From NCBI RefSeq assembly GCF_030272615.1, contig NC_081409.1, positions 647,808,468 to 647,872,467 on the forward strand: a DNA stretch of 64,000 nt, given 5' to 3'. The position numbers were made by a program, and so were the translations under genes. Positions 33,604 through 43,574 of the stretch are shown piece by piece (the stretch's first letter is position 1; every line of letters starts with the position of its first letter). The stretch comes from Cryptomeria japonica. Its lineage: Eukaryota > Streptophyta > Pinopsida > Cupressales > Cupressaceae. Below the pieces are notes generated by a model. The model saw only the letters and a list, made by a program, of their open reading frames with translations. It was not told the DNA's origin and searched no databases.

Positions 33604-34765
33604 ATCCTAATTTTGATTATTCATGGTTAGATCTAAAAAATTTGCTTCCTTAATTACATTTCCATGTTTGATCTTTTGCAAATTTTAGAGGTTAATTGCA
33701 TAAAAATCCTAAAATTTTCTTTTTAGTAATTGAGCTTGTGAAATGTTTAATTGTTAATGCTTGTTTCAGATCTACCCTTCTATTGCAAATTATCAATTCA
33801 TATTTTTGCTTTAATTTTGAAAATTAAGTGGTTAAGTGTCAAAACCCTAATTTTCAAAACCCTCTTGATTCAACCTTTGACCGATAATTTCACTGATCAA
33901 AACACCTCCAAATCGGCTGTAATTTTGGATTCCGAAACAAAATCATAATATCTCTCATCCCTGAAAATTTGGAAAAAAGTTGCGAGGACCGTGTGCACCC
34001 CGAGCGCCATCGTCCCCGACATTTTTTCTGAAATTTCGGGAGCTAGATTTTACTGTTTTTTTCTGCTAAAATCTAGAATCTTGGCTGATTTCATCAATTC
34101 TAACACATTCAAAATTAAAGTCAAAGCTGGTCTAGTAATTGCTTGGATTAAGGCTTCTAATCATTCAAAAATTGTTGAAACTGAAATTTTGTGTTAAAAT
34201 TGTGTTTCTTACTGTCCTAAATCTGCAAAGTGTGTTGGCATTCATTCAATGTTTCAGTGCTTTATTCAAATTTTTGCAGTTTGTGACTTTTGAAATCAAG
34301 TGTTTGATTGCAACAACTTTGATTTCCGCTTTCAAAATTGAATTTTGCATGAAATTGAGTCAAATTTTAAATTTCAAAGTTTGCATTGCTTTCAGTATTC
34401 CCTCTAAAATCATAAAATTCAAAATTTTAGTTTCCCTCTCTTTTTCAAAATTCAAAATTTGCATTTTTCAACAATCTAGGTAGGGTTCAATTTTGAGATT
34501 ACAACTTTAATTTGGCCTATCTACAGATCGTAAAATCACTCAATTTTTTCAGATTAGCTTTAAAATCATCATAACTTTCATCCCTGAAAATTTTGAAAAA
34601 AGTTGCAAGGACCGTGTGCACTCCATTCGCCACGGTCCCTGACATTTTTTCCAAAATTTTGGGAGATTGTCGTGATTGCATTTAACAGCCTAAATCTAGG
34701 AGATTGGCTGATTTTATTGAGATTTGCTACCTCTAAATTCAAAATCTTCTCTCTCTCTCTAGTGC
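33604..34765 (+). other. Element A leader with a repeated module
   Basis: An AT-rich leader with no gene. The segment CATCCCTGAAAATTT, then AAAAAAGTTGC and GGACCGTGTGCAC, occurs twice (about 33957-34030 and 34580-34650). The second half of each copy matches a module in the A and D LTRs. Confidence 0.6.
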
Positions 34766-36330
34766 ATGAGTTTTACAACAATAAGCCCTACTTACACTAT
34801 TCTCGTTAGACGAAGCCTTAGAATTAAGTCTCTCCAAGGTTTAATTACTGAAGAGATGGAACCTAATTTGAATGGCCTTTTTAACGAGGACACGGGTAAT
34901 TCCTTTAATCCTCTTAATGATGAAGAAGCTCTCCATGAGGTTTCTGTAGAACAACTTTCGAAATTGGATAACCAATTTGTTGATTTTCAGCAATGGATGT
35001 CTCATGAATACCCCGATAGTCAAGCTCTTTCATTAATTGAGGGTCTAAAACATATGGTTCAAAATGATAAGAATGGAATTGATATTTTGCATGGTATTGC
35101 ACACATTGTGGATTCGAATGTGATGCCTATGAAGAGTTGTGCTGAAACTTTAGGTTATACACAACCTCCTACTCAAGTTAATCATTCTATCCCTTTGACA
35201 ACTTCTATTGCTAGTATACCTACTTTTACATCAAACATAATGACTACTTCAATACAAAACATTCCACCTATGATCACCAGTCATGGGGGCAATCCTTCTT
35301 CTTCAATTAACCCTCTTCCTTCATTCAATCCAACTTCTTCATTCATTCCTTCAATGAGTGTCCCTATTACATCTCCACAAATGAACCTGGCACAAGGGGG
35401 CAATTTGTTTAACCATTCCATTCCTCCTTGTAGTGTTCCTCCTTTCCAATCATCTCCTATGACTAACCATCATAGTGTCTCGCCACCTTACTCTCAATCA
35501 ATACCTTCTTTCAATAACATAATACCTCCATCACAATCTAACACGTCTAATATGAATTCTTCGACTGAAGTGACCATTAACAATCTTGCACAAATTGTCT
35601 CTTCTTTACAGCAACAAATTGCCTCTATGAATCAATCTAAGTTTAGTGTGCCCACATTTGATGTTGCGAGCCCACTTTCTCTTGACATTGTTTGAGCTAT
35701 CCCTCCTAAACATGTTGAAATCCCACATTTGGAGCTTTATAATGGTAAAGGTGATCCTCTAACACATGTTAAGACTTTTCAAACAATATGTACCGATTTT
35801 GCTTATGACCAAAGGTTGCTTGCAAAACTGTTTACTAGGACATTAAGAGATAAAGCCCTGCAATGGTATTGCTCGTTGCCTTCTTATTCTATTACTTCTT
35901 TCGAACAACTTGCAAATGCTTTTATTCAACAATTTCAAAATAATATAAGTCCTAAAGTTACTTTGATTGATTTAATGCATTGTAAACAAGGTGTTAAAGA
36001 AAAAGTGACTGATTTCATTGGTAGATATAAGCATTTGTGTGCTCAAATCTCTTTTTGAGTGCCTGACAATGATATTCAAAGAATCTTTATTTCTAATTTA
36101 CAAAAAGATATTAGAGAAAAACTTCTATTTTTTGAGTTTACTTCTTTCCAACAGTTGTGTGCAACTCTTCACAATTATCAACTGACTGTGAGTCAAATGG
36201 AACAAGCAAATCCTATGGCTCTGAGTGATAAGGGTGATAGTAGTCAACAACCATTTGGGAAGTTTAAACCGAACAGAGAGTCCATTAAATTCAATGAAAA
36301 CATCATCAACAACAATGTGAATGCAGCATC
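34766..36330 (+). pseudogene. gag: Element A Gag (capsid)
   Basis: The frame starts at Met 34766 (MSFTTISPTYTILVRRSLR). The first 300 residues are Pro/Ser/Asn-rich and poorly conserved. After a TGA at 35693 the capsid domain of the plant retrotransposon gag type follows: YNGKGDPLTHVKTFQTICTD, LAKLFTRTLRDKALQWYCSL, FEQLANAFIQQF, then after a TGA at 36056 the tail VPDNDIQRIFISNL. Both TGAs are in the same frame as the flanking coding text and fit CGA to TGA change. Gag would assemble the particle in the cytoplasm. The Met is the first one of the long frame after the leader. Confidence 0.85.
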
Positions 36331-37291
36331 AGATGTGCCTCCTATTTCTAAGTTTTCCAAGAAAGAAAGAAAGTTTACTCCTTTGAATGAATCATTGCAT
36401 AGTATTATGAATAAGTTATTGGAACAAAATGTGCTTACTCTCCCTCCTATAAAGCAAATAGATCCTACAAAGATTAATTCACCCTATTTTGATAACAAAT
36501 CTTTTTGTCAATTTCATCGTCAACCTGGGCATGATACTGAAAAATGTTTTGCTTTAAAGGGTAAAATTCAAGATTTGATTGATAATAATACTATCTCTGT
36601 TTTAGGAGTGAATGATAAAGGCAACACATCTGTAGCTCCTCCTAACCAAAATCTTAAGATTTTTACTGATCCATTACCTTCTCATACCTCTAATGTGATT
36701 GAGACTAATGATTCCTCTTTCTCATCTGATGGTCTTGTGTCTATGACTCCTAATGTGATTAACTTTGTAGAGCAGCAAGAAAACCCTAAAGAACCTTCCA
36801 TCACATTTGATTCTAGTGAAACTATCAGGGCACCTAATGGTCCTTTATACATAGTTGCAAAAGTCAAGAATACACCTTGCCGTGGAGTGCTTATTGATTC
36901 TTCTTGCATGGTTAATGTTATTACTGAAGAATTTCTCTTTACTTTACAATTGAATCAAGTGATCTATGACAAAACAGATGTGATTGTGAAATTATTTGAT
37001 GCATTTTCTTCTCCTACAATTGGTTCTATTACATTACCTATTGAGGTCCATAACAAATCCCTTGATGTGAGCTTTGCTATTATTCCATCTTCCGAACAAT
37101 TTCATGTGAAGCTAGGCTATCCTTGGCTATCTTCCATGAAAGCTATTGCTTCTCCTATTCACAAGTGTTTGAAATTTCCCCATAATGGTGAAGTTACTAT
37201 CAATCATAGTCTCTTTAAACCAGCTGAAAGAACTTCTAGCGTTCCTATTGATTATTTTTGGCCTAAACAATTCCAATCTCTTCCTTCGTGA
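36331..37291 (+). pseudogene. Element A zinc knuckle and protease-like region
   Basis: This is in frame with the capsid. A plant-gypsy zinc knuckle variant is seen as FCQFHRQPGHDTEKCFALKG (about 36508-36567). The protease-like part follows: CRGVLIDSSCMVNVITEEF, then the conserved end VKLGYPWLSSMKA (about 37108-37146). The catalytic DTG or DSG is DSS here, so activity is doubtful. The region ends at a TGA (37289) that is in frame with more coding-like text beyond it. LGYPWL corresponds to LLGRPWL of D and LLSGRPW of element 1. Confidence 0.8.
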
Positions 37292-38149
37292 AGTGATCAT
37301 CTTTTCAAATCTTATCAAAACTGGAAAACAGATATGATCCTATCTCTAAGTGAACCTAGAACACCCAAACTTGATATTCCTATCATTCTTGAGAAGGAAG
37401 TTCTTCCTTTGAAAGATAAAACTAATGTCTTTCCTCAAGAAGATTCCCAACCCATTCCTATGGATGTGACTATGTCTATGTCTAATAAACTTTCTAAAAG
37501 TAGACCTATACCTCCTCATCATGATGGACTTGGTCTCCTTCCTAAACCAAATATTCCTCCTTTATATGGAGCAGTTTCTCCCCCTTCCTCTTATGGAGAG
37601 AAGAGACCTTCCTCTTCTCCTATTATCTAGCCTAAGAGACCACAACCTAAACACCCAAGTGATAAGGATGAGAACATTCCTCCTCCTCAATCTTCTCCAC
37701 TTCCTACTAAGACTAGACAAAATCGTTCTGCGCGTGAACGCCGACGAAAGCGTCATCTTAGAGCTCAGGCAGCTGCTTCTCAAACTTTGCAATCCCCAAA
37801 AACACCTTCAACAAGCATTATTCCATCTTCTCCAAAATCTCCTAAACATAAGATGCATGATGGTTTTGATCCTATGCGAGTTAAAGATCCTATTTTTATA
37901 AATCTTGATGATGATATAGATGAAAATGTTATTCATGATGAAAATTTTACTCCTCTTCATGTTGATAGTGAATATGAATATGTTGATGTTGATAACCATT
38001 TATCTAATGAATTTTCTAAAGCACTTATCCTAGCTCCTAGACAAGAACAATGTGGCTTGGAACATGAACATAGCCCTTGTTTGGATCTTGTGATAGCTCC
38101 ATCTGCTGTGTTGGATGTTCCTCATCTAGCGTGTTTCCTGCCTTCCTGA
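37292..38149 (+). pseudogene. Element A C-terminal tail with Arg-rich motif
   Basis: The same frame continues past the TGA at 37289, is interrupted by a TAG at 37628, and ends at 38149. It is Pro/Ser-rich and then has a strongly basic patch, TRQNRSARERRRKRHLRAQ (about 37708-37764), followed by an acidic region (FINLDDDIDENVIHDENF). I recognise no enzyme. The basic patch could be a nuclear localisation or RNA-binding segment. It occupies the place where RT would begin in an autonomous element. Conservation in other copies would show whether it is a real protein. Confidence 0.55.
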
Positions 38150-38927
38150 AATATTGATTAGCAAGATCGGGGGGTAGATGACGTGCTAGACTAGTTTCAT
38201 TAGTATAGCAGATTCTCTCCTCCTCTCTCTCTTTTGTTACTTCTTCTATGTGTTATTCTCATTCTTCTATTTGTTGTCCTTAGTGTTGTCTACTTGAGGA
38301 TGATGCAAAGCATTGAGATCTCTTTTGGTCTCTCTCATGTTGACTCAAAAGACAAATGTGTTCCCTTCTTCTAGGTGACCTTCCTTGATTGGGGAATGAA
38401 GAACAATTATGCATACATACATATGATATACATGAATTATCATATAGCATACTGACCCCGAGGAAAGTGAAGTCACCTCGTGCTTTGTGTTTTGTGTCTA
38501 TTATCCTTGGGTTTATCTCACACTTGGGGGCTAAATCTTTGTGATAACATGCACCTTTCCCTTCTCATTTCTTATGTGTATCACTACCTTAAAGCAATCA
38601 CCCCCATTGAGGCATGTGCGATCGCTTTAACGTAGGGGGGCATACACCCCGTCTATCCCTTCAGGGATACTTGAAAATTTCTTGGCGAACTTAGCTTTGC
38701 CTTGAAAATTTTTGGTATTTCTCTTGCATGACTCATAGTGAGGGAGCCTTACTACTGACAGTCATGGTTCTCCCTTGTGATCTTCCCTTTTACTTTGTCA
38801 ATTGAAGTCGTAAGATCCTTAGTCCATTGGGGGCTTGGTGTGTCTTGCCTCCTTGATGTGGTGAAAGTCTTTCAATGTTGTTTCCTTGTACTTTACTAGA
38901 AGTATGGGCGTACGCTTATACTCCCGC
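38150..38927 (+). other. Element A 3' non-coding interior
   Basis: About 0.8 kb between the tail frame and the polypurine tract with no gene or domain. There is no trace of RT or integrase. Confidence 0.6.
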
Positions 38928-38943
38928 TAAAGTGGGGACTAAA
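38928..38943 (+). promoter_or_regulatory. Element A polypurine tract
   Basis: TAAAGTGGGGACTAAA directly precedes the 3' LTR. Confidence 0.8.
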
Positions 38944-40213
38944 TGTAGCATCCTAAAATTGTGACACTTGCAATTTCGACTACATTTGGGTCTTCACGAT
39001 GGAGATGCAACATGAAACCTGAATGGAGACCCCGAAACTTGTTTATGACATCAAAAACTACATTTTTCAGCACCTTGGCATGATCCCTCCTTGCAACCTG
39101 CTGTCCTAGGAGGTGGGACCATGGCGCCCAGCGCCCTGGTCCTTCAGGACTAGGGCACCCAGCGCCCTGGTCCCCTAGGACCATGGCACCTAGCGCCCTG
39201 GTCCCTGGCCCTATTTTGGGCCCGGTCTCTTTTGGGCCTCAGGTCTTTAAGTTTGCAAATTGGAAAATAAGGTTGCTATGTCGGCCCAAGGTCGAAAAAA
39301 TCAGTCTATCAGCCCTAATTGACAAGTATATAAACTACATTTCCTCTCCCATTTTAAGGAGGGAAGGACATATGTGTACAAGACGCGGAAACGATATTCA
39401 AACATTCAAGCATTCAGGCATTCAAGCATTCCTTCAAGCAATTGATCATTCTAAGTCTCCATTCAAGGCTAAGTGTTGCATTCAAGACAAGGATTCAACC
39501 ATTGAAGAGGAGATCACATATCACTTACAACTTACAACATACAACAACATTTACACCTTCGCATGTAAGAATACAAATATTCTTACAACAAGGTATCAGT
39601 ACTTGTTTACATTACAATCATTTACATTTACAGCATTCTCATTTATTGGTTAATTCCAAAACTGGGGTTTGACTTAAGGGCAAACCCCTAATCCCTAACC
39701 CCCCAATCATCCTCTCTTTTCTGTGTGTAGGTTGTAGGTACGCAACTGTAATTGAAGATCTGGAATCCTTGTACAGAGACGAACAGATCCCCCTTCGTTT
39801 TGAGGATTTTCTGGAGGACCGTGTGCACGCCAGGCGCCATCGTCCCATCAACTTTCGCTCAAATTTGCAGGACAGCATCATCTCAACATTTTACCGCTAA
39901 TTCCAGGTCCGCAGCCTCATCCTATATTCCTATCTTTGTTTATAAGTGAATCTTTCTCACTTTACATGCATTCCTATCTCAATCCTTCTATCTACATTCT
40001 TTACAAAAGAGGGTAGCCTTGCTGTCACAACCCTTGAAACTCATTTAGAATCCAATCTTGCATTGTGTGGGATTGGATCTTGTGGGTTTCAACCCCTCTT
40101 TTGAATGTAAAGTCTCCCCTAAGTGAAAACCGTCAACCCTAGTGACCTCCTTTCTCTCTCCTTGGAGTGGTGGGGGGAACACTTAGGGTTCGATCATGAT
40201 TTTCTTCTTTAAA
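38944..40213 (+). repeat. Element A 3' LTR
   Basis: A 1270-bp partner of 32349-33581. It carries three hairpin units instead of two. Near the right tip it has a few extra bases and TTTAAA in place of TTTACA, so the right edge is set by the AAAAG duplication rather than by the tip itself. Confidence 0.9.
39116..39204 (+). repeat. GC-rich hairpin units in A 3' LTR (three copies)
   Basis: 27-bp units start at 39116, 39147 and 39178, exactly 31 bp apart. Arms of the first unit are GGACCATGGCGC and GCGCCCTGGTCC around a CCA loop, with one mismatch in 12 pairs. Confidence 0.85.
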
Positions 40214-40218
40214 AAAAG

Positions 40219-42010
40219 TAACCGAACACATTCTAGAATAGTCATCAATGATTAGCATAAAATATCTATCTCCTTGTATACTTCTAGTTCTTGTTGGACC
40301 AATTAAATCAAGAACATTATTAGACTTCTCTAGAATACTCTTGAAAGATGTTCTAACTTGCTTTCCAAATTGACATTCCTTTCATACCGGATTGTGAGGT
40401 TTAACAATCTTAGGTAAATCTCTAACTGCCTTAGTAGTACTAATTTTCATAATGCAATCAAAATTTACATGAATAAGTCTCTTATGCCATAACCAACTTT
40501 CATCAATATGTGCAATCAAACATGCTTTCTCATTATTTTTCAAATGAAAGATATTACCTCTAGTCTGATTACGGGTTGCAATTTCCAAACTACATCTGTT
40601 TAAGATTTTGCATTTGCCATTCTTGAATTGTGACTGAAATCGTTTCTCAACTAATTGACCAACACTCAAAAGATTATGCTTCAAACCTTCAACATAGTAG
40701 ACATTATCAGTATTTTGCTTACCATCAAAAGATATAGTGCCTTTTCCTTTACTCAAACAAGCTTTGTCATCTCTAAATCTTACTAGACCTCCATTGTATT
40801 CTTGAAAGGTTAAGAATTTACTCTTATCTCTAGTCATATGATGTGAACTTCTAGAATCAATAATCCATTCATCCTTATCTTCAACTTTAGCTGCCAGGGC
40901 CTGCTCTACTGGTTGAATAGTAGGTGTCGATTGATCTTCTATTATAGCAGCAAAATCCAATCCATTATCTGTTGGATCCTCACCAAAATCATCAGTAACT
41001 CCTTCATCAACATAATAACAAGATTTGTCTCTATTCTTCTTAAATTTGTATCTTTGATAGTCAGGGTTAGGCTTATATTTTCTTTTAGCTTCTTCTCTTA
41101 ATCTTGCATGTCTATCAGGACATCTAGATGCCATATGACCAATCTTATTGCAGTTAAAACATTTAAAGGGTGCTTTACCTTCAAACTTACTTCCAATAGG
41201 ACCTTTAGGCATTTTCCTTGCAAATAGTGCTTCAAGTTCTTCAAGTTCTTTATTTTCTCTCCTGCTTTCTTCAAGTTCTCTTGTAGAGAAGGCTTTCCAA
41301 TCAGATTTATTAGAAAATGATGATGATGATGCAGTAGATGATGATGCCTTGAAAGCTAGATCTGTCTCGATAGTAGCAATAGGACCAAATTCCTCAAGCT
41401 CAAAAGATGAAAGTTTTCCAACCAAAGTGTCTCTAGATGCTGATGCATTAGGCATTGTTCTCAATTCATTTATAGCAGTAACTTTCATTTTATATGCCGA
41501 TGGAAAAGCTCTTAAAACTTTAGAAACAATCTCATCTTCACTTAAGGTTCCTCCATAACATTGTATACCCAAAACAATTTCATTTACTCTTTCCATAAAA
41601 GCAAAAATTCTTTCTTCTTCTTCCATTTTCAAACTTTCATACCTGACCTGGAAGCATTCAAGTTTTGCAATTTTAATTGTGGAATCTCCTTCATTCAATG
41701 TTTCCAGTTTATCCCAAATAGCTTTAGTAGTAGATCTATCTGACAATCCCATGACTTGCTGATCAGACAATGCGCTCAAAAGTGCTTCTCTTGCTTTGCA
41801 ATCATTTTCCTCATCTTTTCCCAAGGTTGGTGGATTAGGCTGTCTGGGAGTAGGAGCAGTATAACCATTCTTTGTAACCTCCCATATATCCTTTCCTATG
41901 CAATTCAAGTGTGTCTCCATCTTGATCTTCCATATGCCATAGTTAGTTCCATCAAGTTTTGGACTGTCCTTCCTGAAATAGTTGGTAGATATTGGATCTC
42001 CTCAAGCTGT
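40219..42010 (-). pseudogene. gag: Copia gag, protease and integrase N-terminus
   Basis: On minus the open frame 41920-40382 encodes 512 residues. The gag domain comes first (WDKLETLNEGDSTIKIAKLE, about residue 70 on), then a perfect CCHC zinc knuckle CFNCNKIGHMASRC (residues about 254-267), a protease active site as WIIDSRSSHHMT (the usual DSGAS is DSRSS, so probably inactive), and the pre-integrase block WLWHKRLIHVNFDCIMKIST. In-frame coding text extends upstream to about 42010 (SPKLDGTNYGIWKIK), so the Met at 41920 is probably internal and the true start is lost. A stop at about 40379 ends the frame before the integrase core, which continues to the A insertion. Confidence 0.92.
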
Positions 42011-42035
42011 TAAACTTCTACAAAAAGAGGACTAA

Positions 42036-42047
42036 GCTCTTATACTA
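42036..42047 (-). promoter_or_regulatory. Copia primer-binding site (degenerate iMet type)
   Basis: On minus TAGTATAAGAGC differs from TGGTATCAGAGC at two positions and lies two bases inside the 5' LTR edge. Confidence 0.75.
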
Positions 42048-42049
42048 AT

Positions 42050-43108
42050 TGTTAGGTCCTGGAGACAACTGAAAGGGGGGGTGAATCAGTTGTCTAATAA
42101 ATTCAACCGAAAATAACTTAACCAAAACTTAATGTTTAATACCGGTAAACCAAACTTTATGCTGGTAGACGGTCTTAACAGTTAATAGCAATACCGGTAA
42201 AGATTAATGCATGAAACAGAAAGAAAATAACATCCACAACACATAACACCAATGTTTGTATGTGGAAACCCTGTAAGGGGAAAAACCACAGTGGGAAGCC
42301 TTACCCACAATCAAATGATACTATTGCAGATAATATGTGTTTACAATATGGATTCTGCACATGCAGAAAGGCCAACTACCTAGAGCTCACTTCTCAATCA
42401 CAAAATGAGAGTCACACTGACTATAATTGGATGGTTAAATCTAATGATAATGTACTACACAAAATAGCATCTTCATATGCTGGATTCGGTACCAGTGTAG
42501 TTCTGATTGCCTTCACAAAACCCTCCTTCAACCTTCAAATGATGTCTGCATGTATAGCTCTGCTTATTTTCGCATATACTCTATTACAATTCTTCTTCCC
42601 AATTGCATATCGATCTTACAAATAAGATCTTACATATATACCATAACCTAAGACCAATTAAATAGGTTGGCTCACTAAAAGATATTACAATAAAATCAAT
42701 TACAAACAAATCAATATCTGATGCATGATGTCGGCTCAATGCATTTACAATAATAATAAATCATCTCCATAACATGTCGTGCTGATCTGGAGTAGATAAG
42801 TCTGTCGGTGCTTACCTTAGACCTATTTACTGGTAACAACAAATATGCAAACCCAAATAAACAGTTAACCAAATCACCAAAACAAAGTGATAAAATAATG
42901 TCTTCGACATAACCAAGTAGTTTCCAAGTCATTCCAAGTGTTGGTGAACAATATAATCTGTCGGTGAACCAAATACCAGTGTTTTGCATAAGTCTCTGTC
43001 TTGTCGGTGAACATAACCAAAATCTCCAAGTGCTGATAAGTGTTGACAAGTAATGACAGGTGTTGACATCAATGACAAAACCATATCAACATATCCAAAA
43101 TACCAACA
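42050..43108 (-). repeat. Copia 5' LTR
   Basis: A 1059-bp partner of 19605-20657. Starts TGTTGGTATTTTGG on minus at 43108 and ends in CTAACA at 42050. Confidence 0.9.
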
Positions 43109-43113
43109 TGGAG

Positions 43114-43574
43114 TCCAAACCATAGAGTTACTAGGAGAGCCAAGAATGTTTCCAAGGCTATTTTAAATGCTGGAGAATGTGATCAGAATGTGTGAAATCA
43201 TGAGAGAGGTCAATTAGTGAGCTAGAGAAAAAAACAAAAAGCTAAAAGGTAAAGATATGCAACCTAGAAGTGAAACTAACATCTGTGCACACTGCAAGGG
43301 GTATTACAAGCTCTACAAAGTGCATGTATAATGCTCCAATGGCCACCTTTAGACTAAATATTTGTGGGATGATAACACAACATGCAAACATCTCCACAAT
43401 GCATAGGCGTCCATAAGTTAAATAGCTCATAGAGTTGGGAAAAGGATAAAGGAAAGGTTGACATGGCAAGCCAAGCGAGTGAATACACAAATAGGTGAAA
43501 TGGTTTTCCAATTGACATAAACAGAAGGCACTTAGGTGGAGTGGAATTGCATGGGTGCAATTTACGATGTTATG
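43114..43574 (-). repeat. Element E 5' LTR, outer piece
   Basis: It continues the E LTR right of the Copia insertion (GCTATTTTAAATGCT, then AATGTGTGAAATCATGAGAG) to the tip at 43574. The tip has decayed from TGTAACATCG to CATAACATCG on minus, and the perfect CATGT duplication sets the edge. Confidence 0.8.

Larger units (their letters stand above)
32349..40213 (+). mobile_element. Element A: RT-less Ty3/gypsy-type element with gag and protease
   Basis: A plus-strand 7.9-kb element inserted into the Copia integrase. LTRs are 32349-33581 and 38944-40213; the tips are TGTAGC and TTTACA (decayed to TTTAAA on the right). AAAAG flanks both sides (32344-32348 and 40214-40218), and removing the element with one copy restores the integrase frame. 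The primer site and polypurine tract are clear. The interior has one long frame (34766-38149) for gag, zinc knuckle, protease-like region and an Arg-rich tail, interrupted by four stops. RT, RNase H and integrase are absent, so it must have depended on enzymes from another element. Confidence 0.93.
19605..43108 (-). mobile_element. Copia LTR retrotransposon, split by two nested elements
   Basis: A full-length minus-strand Copia element. LTRs are at 42050-43108 (5') and 19605-20657 (3'), with TGTTGG...CTAACA tips on minus and TAGAG/TGGAG flanks (5-bp duplication with one mismatch). A degenerate tRNA-iMet primer site follows the 5' LTR, and a polypurine tract touches the 3' LTR. The polyprotein order is gag, protease, integrase, RT, RNase H, which is the Copia order. 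Element A (32349-40213) is inserted in the integrase and element D (20759-29684) in the 3' untranslated tail. Without them the element is about 6.7 kb. Confidence 0.92.
13156..43574 (-). mobile_element. Element E: outer gypsy-type LTR element hosting a nest
   Basis: E is a minus-strand element flanked by the perfect 5-bp duplication CATGT (13151-13155 and 43575-43579). Its 3' LTR is 13156-14300. Its 5' LTR is split into 17671-17700, 18944-19604 and 43114-43574 by a solo LTR and by a Copia element, each with its own target duplication. Together the three 5' pieces (about 1150 bp) equal the 3' LTR (1145 bp). Removing the insertions leaves an element of about 5.7 kb. The primer site and polypurine tract match those of A, D and element 1. 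The interior is badly decayed and I cannot identify its proteins. Confidence 0.8.

Noticed and set aside
37521-37901. 126-residue Leu-rich plus-strand frame inside the A tail
   Set aside because: It is a shadow of the Ser/Pro-rich polyprotein frame in another phase.
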